45,156 nucleotides of DNA from Candidatus Microgenomates bacterium (GCA_025451755.1 JANWJT010000018.1:1-45156), one strand, 5' to 3'; numbered from the stretch's first letter, positions 26,007 to 35,709 are shown. The notes: generated by a model from the sequence alone, not told the origin. Translations and numbers: made by a program.

Positions 26007-26504
26007 ATGAGTAACGGAGAAAGAGGCGTATGGCCGCAACATATAGGTGAAAAGCTAAAGAAGGTAACAGTCATTCGGACCATGGATAATGCAGTTAATA
26101 GAGTAGTAAGGCGTATTCCTCTGGGCAATCCATTTGAAGTAAATTCTGAGCTAGAACAGACTGTTTATATGGGCGTTGAAAGAATTGCGAGATTACCTGA
26201 CGGAGTTAATCATTTATATTGGACATTAGTCGCATTTAAAGATGTGTCTATCCTCCTTTCATTTTCTAAAAGTGGTCAAGAACTTAGGGAAAAAGTAAGG
26301 ACAATTAAAGGTGCCGTTCCTCAATCAATTCTTGATGCAGCTTTTAGAAGACAAAAGGATTATGAAATTAGAATGCACGAAGCAATTGATCAAGGCCTTG
26401 ATAACGTTATTACCAATCCACAAGATTTTCCAAATGAGAATGTAAGAAAGATAATCCAGGAATACTTGCGTGCAAGAGAACTAGCAAAGAGCACAAGCGT
26501 TTAA
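26007..26504 (+). CDS. hypothetical protein
   Basis: 165-aa ORF with its own promoter; no family recognised. Confidence 0.6.
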   Translation: MSNGERGVWPQHIGEKLKKVTVIRTMDNAVNRVVRRIPLGNPFEVNSELEQTVYMGVERIARLPDGVNHLYWTLVAFKDVSILLSFSKSGQELREKVRTIKGAVPQSILDAAFRRQKDYEIRMHEAIDQGLDNVITNPQDFPNENVRKIIQEYLRARELAKSTSV

Positions 26505-26579
26505 TGGCTTCTTCTTAAGAAATTCTTTCTCCTTTTTCTCATCCTTGCAAAAGGATTAGAATAGGACTATTCTATTAAT

Positions 26580-26921
26580 GTGTTTGCTTTAATTGTTTTA
26601 GTAGTTTTTGGAATTGGGGTTGCTTTTTTTGCAACACAAAATACGCAAACTATTTCTATAACTCTTGGCAGTTATCATTTATCTGGGGTTCCTTTATATC
26701 TTATTGTTCTGGTATCTTTGCTTTTGGGGTTTGTAGTAAGTTGGATTATAAGCCTTGTTGATGTTATCTCTTCGGCTTTTAAAATTCATGGTAAAGAAAG
26801 TACTATTAAGGATGCAAATAAGCAAATCTCTGATCTTACCAAAAACGTTCACCAACTTGAATTAGAAAACGAAAGATTAAAAGCCGAATCAGGCCACCCA
26901 TCGGATGAAAAGTCTTTATAG
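26580..26921 (+). CDS. LapA-domain (DUF1049) membrane protein
   Basis: GTG start; VAFFATQNTQTISITLGSYHLSGVPLYLIVLVSLLLGFVVSW then coiled coil. Confidence 0.7.
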   Translation: MFALIVLVVFGIGVAFFATQNTQTISITLGSYHLSGVPLYLIVLVSLLLGFVVSWIISLVDVISSAFKIHGKESTIKDANKQISDLTKNVHQLELENERLKAESGHPSDEKSL

Positions 26922-26923
26922 CA

Positions 26924-27397
26924 ATGGAAATCCTCGCTAAAATCTGGCGAATGCTTCGTTTACCCAAATCAATACAGCTTTTCATTATGAGAATTTTTGA
27001 GGACCAATTTTTAATTGGAGTAACTGGAATTATTCTAAATAGCAAAAATGAAATTTTACTTTTTAAATACAACTACAGACAAACTAAATGGGGATTACCA
27101 GGTGGTTATATTAAGGCAAAGGAGCACCCACAAGAAGCGCTAGAACGGGAGATAGAAGAAGAATCAGGGTTTGTTGTAAGTGCCGATAAAGAGTTAAAAA
27201 TAAGAACCGACAGGGAATCGGCGCGCGTAGACATATGCTTTGTCGGTAAATTAATGGGTGGTGAGTTTAGAAAAAGTTCAGAAGTTACAGAGGCGAATTT
27301 TTTTTCTTTTAACGATTTGCCAATGCTCATGTCAAAACAGCAGCTGTTTATAATTGAACAAGCACTTTCTCAGAAAAAACTTCTAACAAAATCTTAA
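26924..27397 (+). CDS. NUDIX hydrolase
   Basis: Nudix box GGYIKAKEHPQEALEREIEEESGF. Confidence 0.92.
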   Translation: MEILAKIWRMLRLPKSIQLFIMRIFEDQFLIGVTGIILNSKNEILLFKYNYRQTKWGLPGGYIKAKEHPQEALEREIEEESGFVVSADKELKIRTDRESARVDICFVGKLMGGEFRKSSEVTEANFFSFNDLPMLMSKQQLFIIEQALSQKKLLTKS

Positions 27398-27421
27398 GAT
27401 ATAAATAATATAGCTCTTTCT

Positions 27422-28363
27422 TTATGAAGATGGAGATTGTGATTGGTTGCGACGTCGATATAAATATGCCCCCAGAATACTTAAGCAAATGACCGCTCCG
27501 ACCATCAGTGAGTACAATATCCATGAATAAGAAGGTTTCTTTGCGCCTACACCAAATGTCAGATTCTTATTGTTTCCCGAAACATTTACTATTTGCTTCG
27601 AAAGAACTTTTTCGTCGTGGAGAGTAGATATGGTATGTACTCCTTCTGGGACTTTCTCAAAAGTTGCAACAGCAGAATTAGAATTTTCTGGGCTTAAAAC
27701 AGGAGTAACGACCATTTCCTCGGGAAGTTTAGAATCCAAAACTACTTTAAGCGCAGGCACTTCAATGTTTTTTGGAAGTGGAAAAGTAAAATGAATATCG
27801 TATAATTTAGCCCCGTTCGAATTTAAAGTTGGTTCTTCAATCGGCGAAGGACTAGCAGAAATAGCAGTTGCAGTTCCAGTAATAGTATACCTTCCGTACC
27901 CTACGGATAGCAGTATTTTTTCTGCTCCTTTGTAAGTTGTTGCCGCTGTGTCAACAAGAGTAATGCTTGCTGTTCCCGAGCTTATTGCTTTTAATTCTAG
28001 CTCGTATACAGTGCAGGCCTTGGAAGATCCTCCTAAAATAACTCCGGCAAAAGATGGATCTGTTTGAGTTGGTGTTTTTACAAAAGCAAAGTCACAGTTT
28101 CCAATAGTTAAGTCTTGGACGCTTAGCTCTTTAGAAATTGCTACCGTTGCTTTGGCTGCATTAAATGGAGTTCCACCTCCGTCTATACCAATTGAAATAT
28201 TAAATGTCTGGCCATTTGTATAATTTCCTGTTTGCGGAGACAGCGTAATTGCCCCATCTGCGGCAAGAGTTTTCTGGGAAAAAAACAGTGAAATTAAACA
28301 TACTGCTAGAAAAATAATAAATTGTCTAAAATAAGCTATTTTAATTTCCATATTCTTTTGCAA
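27422..28363 (-). CDS. cohesin-like domain protein with C-terminal TM anchor
   Basis: LSPQTGNYTNGQTFNISIGIDGGGTPFNAAKATVAISKELSV...; C-terminal WILYSLMVGAVICLSILGAYLYRRR. Confidence 0.75.
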   Translation of the reverse strand: MQKNMEIKIAYFRQFIIFLAVCLISLFFSQKTLAADGAITLSPQTGNYTNGQTFNISIGIDGGGTPFNAAKATVAISKELSVQDLTIGNCDFAFVKTPTQTDPSFAGVILGGSSKACTVYELELKAISSGTASITLVDTAATTYKGAEKILLSVGYGRYTITGTATAISASPSPIEEPTLNSNGAKLYDIHFTFPLPKNIEVPALKVVLDSKLPEEMVVTPVLSPENSNSAVATFEKVPEGVHTISTLHDEKVLSKQIVNVSGNNKNLTFGVGAKKPSYSWILYSLMVGAVICLSILGAYLYRRRNQSQSPSS

Positions 28364-29522
28364 TGATTGAAAAATCAGTTAAATCAATAATACCATCGTT
28401 GTTCATATCCGAAAGGGGAGAATTAAGTGTCCCTGTATTATCCCAGTCACTTCCAAAGATTGAAAGATCGATTAAGTCAATAACGCTGTCGCCATTAATA
28501 TCTGCGAGCCTATGAAGAGAAATGTTCGTGCTCGTACTGGTACTTATATTCCCAGTAGTATCTTGTCCATGAATGGTAAAGGTATTTAATCCAAGAGTAA
28601 GCGAAGCAAGAAATTGCCACGTCGAGGCGCTAGAGTAAATAACATTAGCAGAAGAATTATTTACAAAAACTGTTATAACTGTTGGCAATCTTGAACCGCT
28701 AAGTAGTATTGAGTTTTGGTAGGTTTCAGATGGCATAGCATTAATTGTTGGTGGCTCTAATGGAATGGTAGTTGGTGTAACTGTTGGGATTGGAGTAGGT
28801 GTTGCTGTTAGAATTGGCGTAGGGCTAGTCGTTGGAATTGGAGTAGGCGATGATGTAGGGATTGGTGTTGGTGTATTTGTTGGAACTGGAGTTGGTGTAG
28901 ATGTTGGGGTAGGCGTTACTGGCATGGCTATAGAATATGATCCGTCTTGCATGGAAAGTAAAATTTCATTGTGATCTGCATATGATTTAACTGATCCGCT
29001 TTTTAGCATAATTGTATCGTTGCCTGTTGCCGTTGTTTGTAATGTAAGAGTATATAAATTGCAATGAAGAGATGAGCCATTAAGAATAGCTCCAGCAAAA
29101 GAAGGATCGCTTGTCTTTGGAGTTTTGTTTGCATTTATAAAGACAAAATTACAGCCCCCGGAAGAAATAGGAGTAATTGTAAGGCTTTTTACAGTCAAAT
29201 TGCTCGAAACAGTAACGTCGGCCTTAGCGGCATTAAATGCCTCTCCTCCTCCGTCAATAACAAGGTCAACTGTAAACTCTTGGCCTACAGAAAATGTTCC
29301 AGATGGTGGGTCTATGTTAATGGTCGCTGTTTTATTTGATGCTGCTTGCTGAATAAGACTAAGTAGCTCACCAGTAATAAATGGAGTGCTAATAATAATA
29401 AGTAGCATCGTAATTAAAGAGAGTTTGCCAAATTTATCTAATGATTCAAATCTGTCCCAAAAATGTACAATAGTGTTGCGCTTGGAAGAATTATATTTTC
29501 CAAAAGAGAGAAACTTTGGCAT
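28341..29522 (-). CDS. cohesin-like domain + Pro/Thr linker + dockerin type I-like repeats
   Basis: IDPPSGTFSVGQEFTVDLVIDGGGEAFNAAKADVTVSSNLTV; (TPTPIPTxxP)n; LADINGDSVIDLIDLSIFGSDWDN and LSDMNNDGIIDLTDFSIIAKEYGN. Confidence 0.82.
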   Translation of the reverse strand: MPKFLSFGKYNSSKRNTIVHFWDRFESLDKFGKLSLITMLLIIISTPFITGELLSLIQQAASNKTATINIDPPSGTFSVGQEFTVDLVIDGGGEAFNAAKADVTVSSNLTVKSLTITPISSGGCNFVFINANKTPKTSDPSFAGAILNGSSLHCNLYTLTLQTTATGNDTIMLKSGSVKSYADHNEILLSMQDGSYSIAMPVTPTPTSTPTPVPTNTPTPIPTSSPTPIPTTSPTPILTATPTPIPTVTPTTIPLEPPTINAMPSETYQNSILLSGSRLPTVITVFVNNSSANVIYSSASTWQFLASLTLGLNTFTIHGQDTTGNISTSTSTNISLHRLADINGDSVIDLIDLSIFGSDWDNTGTLNSPLSDMNNDGIIDLTDFSIIAKEYGN

Positions 29523-29612
29523 AAATGCTAACTACTTCTTATATCGTATAGTACAACAGATTCACAGTGCTATTGTCAATAGCAGGAGATTATTTAAGAA
29601 ACATTACTTTCC

Positions 29613-29641
29613 TTGAAGTCAATTCCGTTTTAAGATAGAAT
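29613..29641 (+). promoter_or_regulatory. leaderless-type promoter of ileS
   Basis: TTGAAG - 17 nt - TAGAAT - 7 nt - ATG. Confidence 0.5.
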
Positions 29642-29648
29642 TAAGTTT

Positions 29649-32534
29649 ATGTTTAAGCCTGTAAGTCCTAATGTAGATTTTCCAAAACTAGAAGAAGAAA
29701 TATCAAGTTATTGGAAAAAAAATAAAATATTTGAAAAGTCCATAGAATCACGTCCAAAAAATAAAAAATGGACATTTTTAGACGGTCCACCTTTTGTAAC
29801 AGGCCTTCCTCATTACGGCTCGCTTCTTTCCAGTATTCCTAAAGATGTTTTTAGTAGATATTGGACCATGACGGGTTACAGAGTAAGAAGAGTTTGGGGG
29901 TGGGATGGGCATGGGCTTCCAATCGAAAATAAAGTTGAAGAAAAGCTTGAAGTAAAACGAAAAAAAGATATAGAAGAAAAAATAGGGGTAGGGAAGTTTA
30001 TTGAAGAATGCAAGAAATACGTGAACCAAGTTTCCCAGGATTGGGAATGGTACGTGGATAGGATAGGAAGATGGGTTGACTTTAAGAAAGCCTATAAAAC
30101 CTGGGATTTGGATTATATGGAGTCAGTCATGTGGGTTTTTAAGCAAATGCATGACAAGGGATACATATATAAAGGTCTTCGCGTAACTCTTTATTGCCCT
30201 CACTGTTCAACTCCAATATCTAACTTTGAAGTTGCCATGGATAGCGATAATTATAAAGAAGTTGAAGATCCGGCAACGGTTTATAAGTATAAATTAAATG
30301 ACGAGCAAAACACTTACATTCTAGCTTGGTCTACAACTCCTTGGAATAAAATAGTAACTCCAGCTCTTGCTGTAAATCCAAATCTAATTTATGTCAAAGT
30401 AAAGCAAGGAGAAGAAAATTATATTATTGCTAAATCAAGAACCGAAATTCTAAAAGAAAAAGGGCAATACAAAATTATCTCCGAGCTTAAAGGAAAAGAC
30501 CTGCTCGGTAGAAAATTTGAACCTCATTACGATTATTACTCGGCAAAACCTGGTGAAAAAATATTCGAAATTATAAGCGGAGATTTCGTTTTAGAAGATG
30601 AGGGAACTGGTGTTGTAACAATCGCAGCATATGGAGAAGAAGACTTAAAAGTAATGAATGAACAAAATATTCATATAGAAATTCATTTGGACGAAGAAGG
30701 AAATGTACTTCCAAATGTTCCAAAATTTGGCGGAATGTATTATCTTAAGGCAAATAAAGCAGTAAATGAAGATCTTAAAGAACGTGGATTAATTTATAGC
30801 GATAAGAATGAAAGACATAGCATTCCGCTTTGCTGGAGGTGTCATACAAGACTTTATTATGCGCCTATTTCAGCATGGTATGTTAATGTTCAAAAGTTAA
30901 AACCGCTTCTTAAAAAAACAAATGAAAATATAAATTGGTTTCCTGAGCATTTTAAGCTTGGACGGTTTTTAAAAAGCCTGGAGAATGCCCCTGATTGGAA
31001 TATTTCTCGAAATAGATATTGGGGTTCGCCCATTCCCGTTTGGGAATGTAAATGCGGAGAGCAATTTGTTCCAGGATCTATAAAAGAACTTGAAGAAGAA
31101 TCAGGACAAAAAATAACAGATCTGCATAAGCCTTTAGTTGATGAGATTACTGTAGTTTGTAAAAAATGCGGAGAAAAAGTACATAGAGTAATGGAGGTTT
31201 TAGACAGTTGGATAGAAGCAGGATCTGCATCTTTTGCAGAAAGGCACTTTCCTTTTAACAAAGAAGAAAAGCTTGAAGATTTTTTTCCGCCGGATTTTAT
31301 TGCCGAATATACGGGGCAAATAAGAGCATGGTTTTATGTACTTCATGTAATAGGTGGAGCAATTTATAAATCTAATGCGTTTAAAAATGTTGTAGTTGAG
31401 GGAGTTATTCTTGGAACAGATGGAAGAAAGATGAGTAAAAATTACGGAAATTATCCGGATCCGAAGGAGTTATTGCAAAAATACGGTGGAGATGCTTTAA
31501 GACTTTATCTAATGGGAAGTCCTATTATGCACGGAGAAGATATATTAATTTCGGAAGAGCATTACAGAAATCAGGTAAAAGGAATGATGCTAGTTCTTTG
31601 GAATATTTACAATTTTTTTGTAACATACGCAAACATCGATAAATTCGAAATTCGAAATTCGAAATTCGAAATTTCAGAAAATGTATTAGATCAGTGGATT
31701 ATTTCGCTCCTTAACCAGTTAATTCTTAATGTAGCAAGAAGTTTGGATGGTTACAATACGGTTGTTGCTATTGATGCATTCAAAGTTTTTGTTGATGAAT
31801 TTTCTACATGGTATATTCGCCGCAGTCGCGACAGAGTTGGCCCATCTGCAGAAAATGAAGAAGACAAAAACGCATTTTACAAAACTACATATCATACACT
31901 CGTAACTGTTTCTAAATTAATTGCGCCAATTATTCCATTTTTGGCAGAGTCAATGTATCGAAACTTGACCGGAGAAGAGTCAGTTCATTTAACCGATTGG
32001 CCGAAAGTGAATTCAGAATTCAGAATTCAGAATTCAGAATTAATTTCCTCAATGAATCATGTCCGTAGTTTAGTTGAGCAAGCGCATTCTTTTAGAAAAA
32101 GTCGTGGCATAAAAGTTCGTCAACCCTTAAAGAGACTTGGGATTTTCGGTAACAGGATCAAGGAAGAAGAGTATTGGAAGAAGTTTGAATCAATAATAAA
32201 AGATGAATTAAATATTAAAATAATTGAATATTTAAATTACATAGATGTTCCCAAAGGTAAAAGTATTATTGACGGAACTATTGAGGGAACATGGAAAAAA
32301 GAATCAAGTTTTTTTGTAGATTTTGAAATTACACCGCAGCTTAAAGCAGAAGGGCAAGCAAGAGATATTATTAGAATGATTCAGGAAGAAAGAAAAAAAA
32401 TGGGATCTAGAATCGATGAAAAAATCAACGTAATATTGCCGGACTGGCCAGTTGATTTTGAAGAATACATAAAGAGAAGAGCTCTTATAATTAATATCAA
32501 AAAAGGAGAAAAGCTTGAGGTACAAAAAACGTGA
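29649..32534 (+). CDS. ileS: isoleucyl-tRNA synthetase
   Basis: PPFVTGLPHYGSLL (HIGH-like), GWDGHGLPIE, GRKMSKNYGNYPDP (KMSKS-like). Confidence 0.95.
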   Translation: MFKPVSPNVDFPKLEEEISSYWKKNKIFEKSIESRPKNKKWTFLDGPPFVTGLPHYGSLLSSIPKDVFSRYWTMTGYRVRRVWGWDGHGLPIENKVEEKLEVKRKKDIEEKIGVGKFIEECKKYVNQVSQDWEWYVDRIGRWVDFKKAYKTWDLDYMESVMWVFKQMHDKGYIYKGLRVTLYCPHCSTPISNFEVAMDSDNYKEVEDPATVYKYKLNDEQNTYILAWSTTPWNKIVTPALAVNPNLIYVKVKQGEENYIIAKSRTEILKEKGQYKIISELKGKDLLGRKFEPHYDYYSAKPGEKIFEIISGDFVLEDEGTGVVTIAAYGEEDLKVMNEQNIHIEIHLDEEGNVLPNVPKFGGMYYLKANKAVNEDLKERGLIYSDKNERHSIPLCWRCHTRLYYAPISAWYVNVQKLKPLLKKTNENINWFPEHFKLGRFLKSLENAPDWNISRNRYWGSPIPVWECKCGEQFVPGSIKELEEESGQKITDLHKPLVDEITVVCKKCGEKVHRVMEVLDSWIEAGSASFAERHFPFNKEEKLEDFFPPDFIAEYTGQIRAWFYVLHVIGGAIYKSNAFKNVVVEGVILGTDGRKMSKNYGNYPDPKELLQKYGGDALRLYLMGSPIMHGEDILISEEHYRNQVKGMMLVLWNIYNFFVTYANIDKFEIRNSKFEISENVLDQWIISLLNQLILNVARSLDGYNTVVAIDAFKVFVDEFSTWYIRRSRDRVGPSAENEEDKNAFYKTTYHTLVTVSKLIAPIIPFLAESMYRNLTGEESVHLTDWPKVNSEFRIQNSELISSMNHVRSLVEQAHSFRKSRGIKVRQPLKRLGIFGNRIKEEEYWKKFESIIKDELNIKIIEYLNYIDVPKGKSIIDGTIEGTWKKESSFFVDFEITPQLKAEGQARDIIRMIQEERKKMGSRIDEKINVILPDWPVDFEEYIKRRALIINIKKGEKLEVQKT
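31641..31675 (+). repeat. 7-nt tandem repeat (TTCGAAA)x4 in frame within ileS
   Basis: AAATTCGAAATTCGAAATTCGAAATTCGAAATTTC, encoding KFEIRNSKFEIS. Confidence 0.9.
32009..32041 (+). repeat. 7-nt tandem repeat (GAATTCA)x4.7 in frame within ileS
   Basis: GAATTCAGAATTCAGAATTCAGAATTCAGAATT, encoding NSEFRIQNSEL. Confidence 0.9.
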
Positions 32535-33610
32535 ACAGGCAATTTCTAAGAATTGATATCGGACTTTTTGTTCCGGCATTTTTTCTTTTGGTAATAGGGC
32601 TTGCAGGAATTTTTTCTTTAAACCCCGACTTATTCAGAGCTCAGTTGTTGTTCTCTGTTTTGGCTATTTTTGCATTTATTTTTTTTTCCCAGGCTAATTT
32701 TCAGTCTCTTAAAGAAAGTAGTGTTTTAATTTATATTGCTTCAATAATAATTCTAGTCATAGTACTTCTAGTTGGAGTTGAAGCCAGAGGATCTGTTAGG
32801 TGGCTAGAGTTTTTTGGTTTTAGGATTCAATTTTCGGAACTTCTTAAGCCATTTCTTTCTTTATCCCTGGCATCGTTTTTAGCTACCAGAAATAATTATT
32901 CTTTAAAATTATTCTTTTTAGTTTTGGCACTTCTATTTCCTATTTGGTTTTTAATTTTTCTTCAGCCCGATTTAGGAAATTCTGTCATCTATTTTTTAGT
33001 AGCTGTTTTTGTTATGTTTATTTTTGGTTTTCCCTTACGCTATTTTCTACTATCTTTATTTTTAATGATAGTTTCTTTTCCGATTTTCTGGAGATTCTTA
33101 AGAGAGTACCAGAAAGAAAGACTTCTTACTTTTTTTCATTTTAGAGTTGATTCACTTGGTACTTCTTATAACGCAATTCAGTCAGTTATTGCAGTTGGAT
33201 CGGGAATGTTTATGGGAAGAGGGCTTGGTCAAGGAACTCAATCTACCCTGAGGTTCTTACCCGAAAGACACACAGATTTTATATTTGCGACCCTTTCCGA
33301 AGAACTGGGATTCATTGGATCTTTATTAATACTTCTTGCTTTTGGCTTTCTTTTCTACCGGATTTTTTTAATTTATAAAAATTCGGATTCATTATTCTCT
33401 AAAATATTTGCTCAAATGACTTTTTTTCTCTTTTTAATACAGTTTTTTATAAATATTGGAATGAATATTGGGATTATGCCTATTGTTGGTGTTTCTTTGC
33501 CTTTCGTATCTTATGGTGGAAGTTCCCTTCTTTCAAGTTTTATTTTTTTAGGCTTTCTTTCTTCCATGAGTAGGACTACTCATTCAAAAGAAGTTCTGGA
33601 AATTAAGTAA
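32531..33610 (+). CDS. rodA: second FtsW/RodA-family protein
   Basis: SEDS topology; GSVRWLEFFGFRIQFSELLKPFL, LQPDLGNSVIY, GVSLPFVSYGGSSL; overlaps ileS by 4 nt. Confidence 0.85.
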   Translation: MNRQFLRIDIGLFVPAFFLLVIGLAGIFSLNPDLFRAQLLFSVLAIFAFIFFSQANFQSLKESSVLIYIASIIILVIVLLVGVEARGSVRWLEFFGFRIQFSELLKPFLSLSLASFLATRNNYSLKLFFLVLALLFPIWFLIFLQPDLGNSVIYFLVAVFVMFIFGFPLRYFLLSLFLMIVSFPIFWRFLREYQKERLLTFFHFRVDSLGTSYNAIQSVIAVGSGMFMGRGLGQGTQSTLRFLPERHTDFIFATLSEELGFIGSLLILLAFGFLFYRIFLIYKNSDSLFSKIFAQMTFFLFLIQFFINIGMNIGIMPIVGVSLPFVSYGGSSLLSSFIFLGFLSSMSRTTHSKEVLEIK

Positions 33611-33633
33611 AAGGTTTGGTATAATCTAAGGCT

Positions 33634-33996
33634 ATGGAGTATGTAGTAATAAGAACAGGAGGAAAACAGTACAAAGTGTCTACTGGTTCAGTCATAGATG
33701 TAGATAGGATAAATAGCGAAAAAGATAAAGAAATAATTTTAGACGATGTTCTCTTGTGGGTTAATGATGAGAAGGTTAAAATTGGAAAACCAAATCTTCC
33801 CGATGTTAAAATTAAAGCAAAGGTAATAGACAATATAAAGGGAGAAAAGATAAAAGTTGCAAAGTTTAAGGCAAAAGCAAGGCACAGAAGAATGACAGGT
33901 TTTAGAGCGTATCTAACCAGACTTGAAATTAAAAGTATCGATAGTGGTAAAACTGAAGTCAAAGCAAGTAAGAAGGCATCAAAGCCCTCTGTTTAA
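33634..33996 (+). CDS. rplU: 50S ribosomal protein L21
   Basis: MEYVVIRTGGKQYKVSTGSVIDVDRI...KAKARHRRMTGFRAYLTRLEI; TATAAT (33620-33625) 8 nt before ATG. Confidence 0.95.
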   Translation: MEYVVIRTGGKQYKVSTGSVIDVDRINSEKDKEIILDDVLLWVNDEKVKIGKPNLPDVKIKAKVIDNIKGEKIKVAKFKAKARHRRMTGFRAYLTRLEIKSIDSGKTEVKASKKASKPSV

Positions 33997-34063
33997 AGAA
34001 TTACTACTTGACTTATGTGAAAACTGGCAATAGAATAATTCTAGTTTTCACACTATTTAAGAT

Positions 34064-34318
34064 ATGGCACATACAAAAGCACAGGGAGCAGTAAGAGGAA
34101 ATAGGGACTCAGTCGCAAAGCGTTTGGGCATTAAACTATATGCCGGTCAAAAAGTTTCCCCAGGCAATATTATTGTTAGGCAAAAAGGTACAAAATTTTT
34201 TCCCGGAAACGGAGTAGAAATGGGAAAGGATTTTACGCTGTTTGCAGTTGATGGCGGAACAGTGTCTTTTAAGAAGTCCAGAGGTAAGAAAATCGTTGAA
34301 ATTATTAAGTTAAATTAA
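34064..34318 (+). CDS. rpmA: 50S ribosomal protein L27
   Basis: [49 protein letters not shown]. Confidence 0.95.
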   Translation: MAHTKAQGAVRGNRDSVAKRLGIKLYAGQKVSPGNIIVRQKGTKFFPGNGVEMGKDFTLFAVDGGTVSFKKSRGKKIVEIIKLN

Positions 34319-34325
34319 ATAATTT

Positions 34326-35165
34326 ATGGATGACCAAACGCAGGAAAGAATTTTCGAACTTGATATAACTTTACTTCAGACAAACCCTCTCCAGCCACGT
34401 GGTGTTATTGCACCAGAATCCTTAAATGAATTAGTAGAATCAATAAGAGAACAGGGGATACTGGAGCCTTTGGTTATTGCAAAAACTCCGGCAGGATATC
34501 AGATAATCGCAGGAGAAAGAAGATGGAGAGCGGCAAAAATTTTAGGATTTCCTAAAGTCCCTGTAGTTATAAAAGAAGCAACGCCTCAGGGAATGCTTGA
34601 AATGTCTATTGTCGAAAATGTGCAAAGGGAGGACTTAAACCCTATAGAAAAAGCACTTGCATACAAAAGATTGATAGATGAATTTAATCTTGGAACAAAC
34701 GAAGTTGCAAAAAGAGTTGGAAAAAGCGCACCTGCTGTATCAAACACAATAAGACTTCTAACTCTCCCAGATGCAATAAAGGACGCTTTGGTTGCGGGTG
34801 TTATTACAGAAGGACATGTTAGGCCGCTTATTTCTGTAGGCGATCAGAAATTAATGATAGAGCTATTTAAAAAGATATTGCGGGAAAATAGCACGGTTAG
34901 ACAAACGGAAGATATGGCAAGAAGAGCAAAATCTGAAGTTGAAAAAAAAGAACCTCGTACAGCAAGCGACAGACTTTGGGTGCCCGAAATGGATGAAATG
35001 GAAAAAGGACTTGAAAAAAAACACGGATTTGCTAAGGTAACAATGTACCAGTCAAGAAGTCTTGCCAGAATTGTTATTGCAATTAGGGGAGACATTGACG
35101 AAACAACCCCAAAAGTAAAAGAAATTTACGAAACATTAATGGGGGAAAAACCTAAGGAGTCTTAA
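34326..35165 (+). CDS. parB: ParB/Spo0J-type partition protein
   Basis: NPLQPRG...LNELVESIREQGILEPLVI...IIAGERRWRAAKILG...ENVQREDLNPIEKA. Confidence 0.92.
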   Translation: MDDQTQERIFELDITLLQTNPLQPRGVIAPESLNELVESIREQGILEPLVIAKTPAGYQIIAGERRWRAAKILGFPKVPVVIKEATPQGMLEMSIVENVQREDLNPIEKALAYKRLIDEFNLGTNEVAKRVGKSAPAVSNTIRLLTLPDAIKDALVAGVITEGHVRPLISVGDQKLMIELFKKILRENSTVRQTEDMARRAKSEVEKKEPRTASDRLWVPEMDEMEKGLEKKHGFAKVTMYQSRSLARIVIAIRGDIDETTPKVKEIYETLMGEKPKES

Positions 35166-35709
35166 CGACCCTCATCTCTCCTAGCGGCCAATACACAAAA
35201 AAAGATTTCCCAATAACAGATTTTAGCGGAACAAACGACCATTCTCTTGAATCTGAACTATATGATCTGTTGTCTCCCATAACAAAATAATTTTCCAGAG
35301 GAACTTCTACTTCTTTTCCTTCTTTTAAGAATGAACCACCGTAAGTTCTAACATCGGATTTAAGATATTTACTCTCATCAAGCATGTGCCCGTTTAAAAA
35401 AACTGATCCGTCTTTTATGTAAATTTTGTCTCCCGGAACAGCAATGACTCTTTTTATAAAATCTTTCTCTTCATCTTGAGGAGATTTAAAAACTATAACT
35501 TCTCCTTTTTTTGGTTTTTCAAAATTCAGAGAAATTATGTTTGTGAGTATATATTCTCTGTCGGTAAAATTTGGGTACATTGAAGCACCATTAACCTGGA
35601 AAGGGCGAAACAAAAAAACATAAATTACAAGAAAAGCAGCTGCGGCCAAAAGAAGGGTCTCGACAATATCTACTAAGAAAGTATAAATTTTACGCAGAAT
35701 GAACATCAT
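35152..35709 (-). CDS. lepB: signal peptidase I
   Basis: VNGASMYPNFTDREYILTN, FIKRVIAVPGDKI, FVMGDNRSYSSDSREW. Confidence 0.95.
   Translation of the reverse strand: MMFILRKIYTFLVDIVETLLLAAAAFLVIYVFLFRPFQVNGASMYPNFTDREYILTNIISLNFEKPKKGEVIVFKSPQDEEKDFIKRVIAVPGDKIYIKDGSVFLNGHMLDESKYLKSDVRTYGGSFLKEGKEVEVPLENYFVMGDNRSYSSDSREWSFVPLKSVIGKSFFVYWPLGEMRVVKTP

Noticed and set aside
28765-28974. Plus-strand ORF rich in GVGVGV
   Set aside because: Antisense of the Thr/Pro linker in the cohesin-dockerin protein.
29523-29648. T-box riboswitch upstream of ileS
   Set aside because: The divergent gap is only 126 nt, no specifier stem or T-box sequence is visible, and a promoter 7 nt from the ATG suggests a leaderless transcript.
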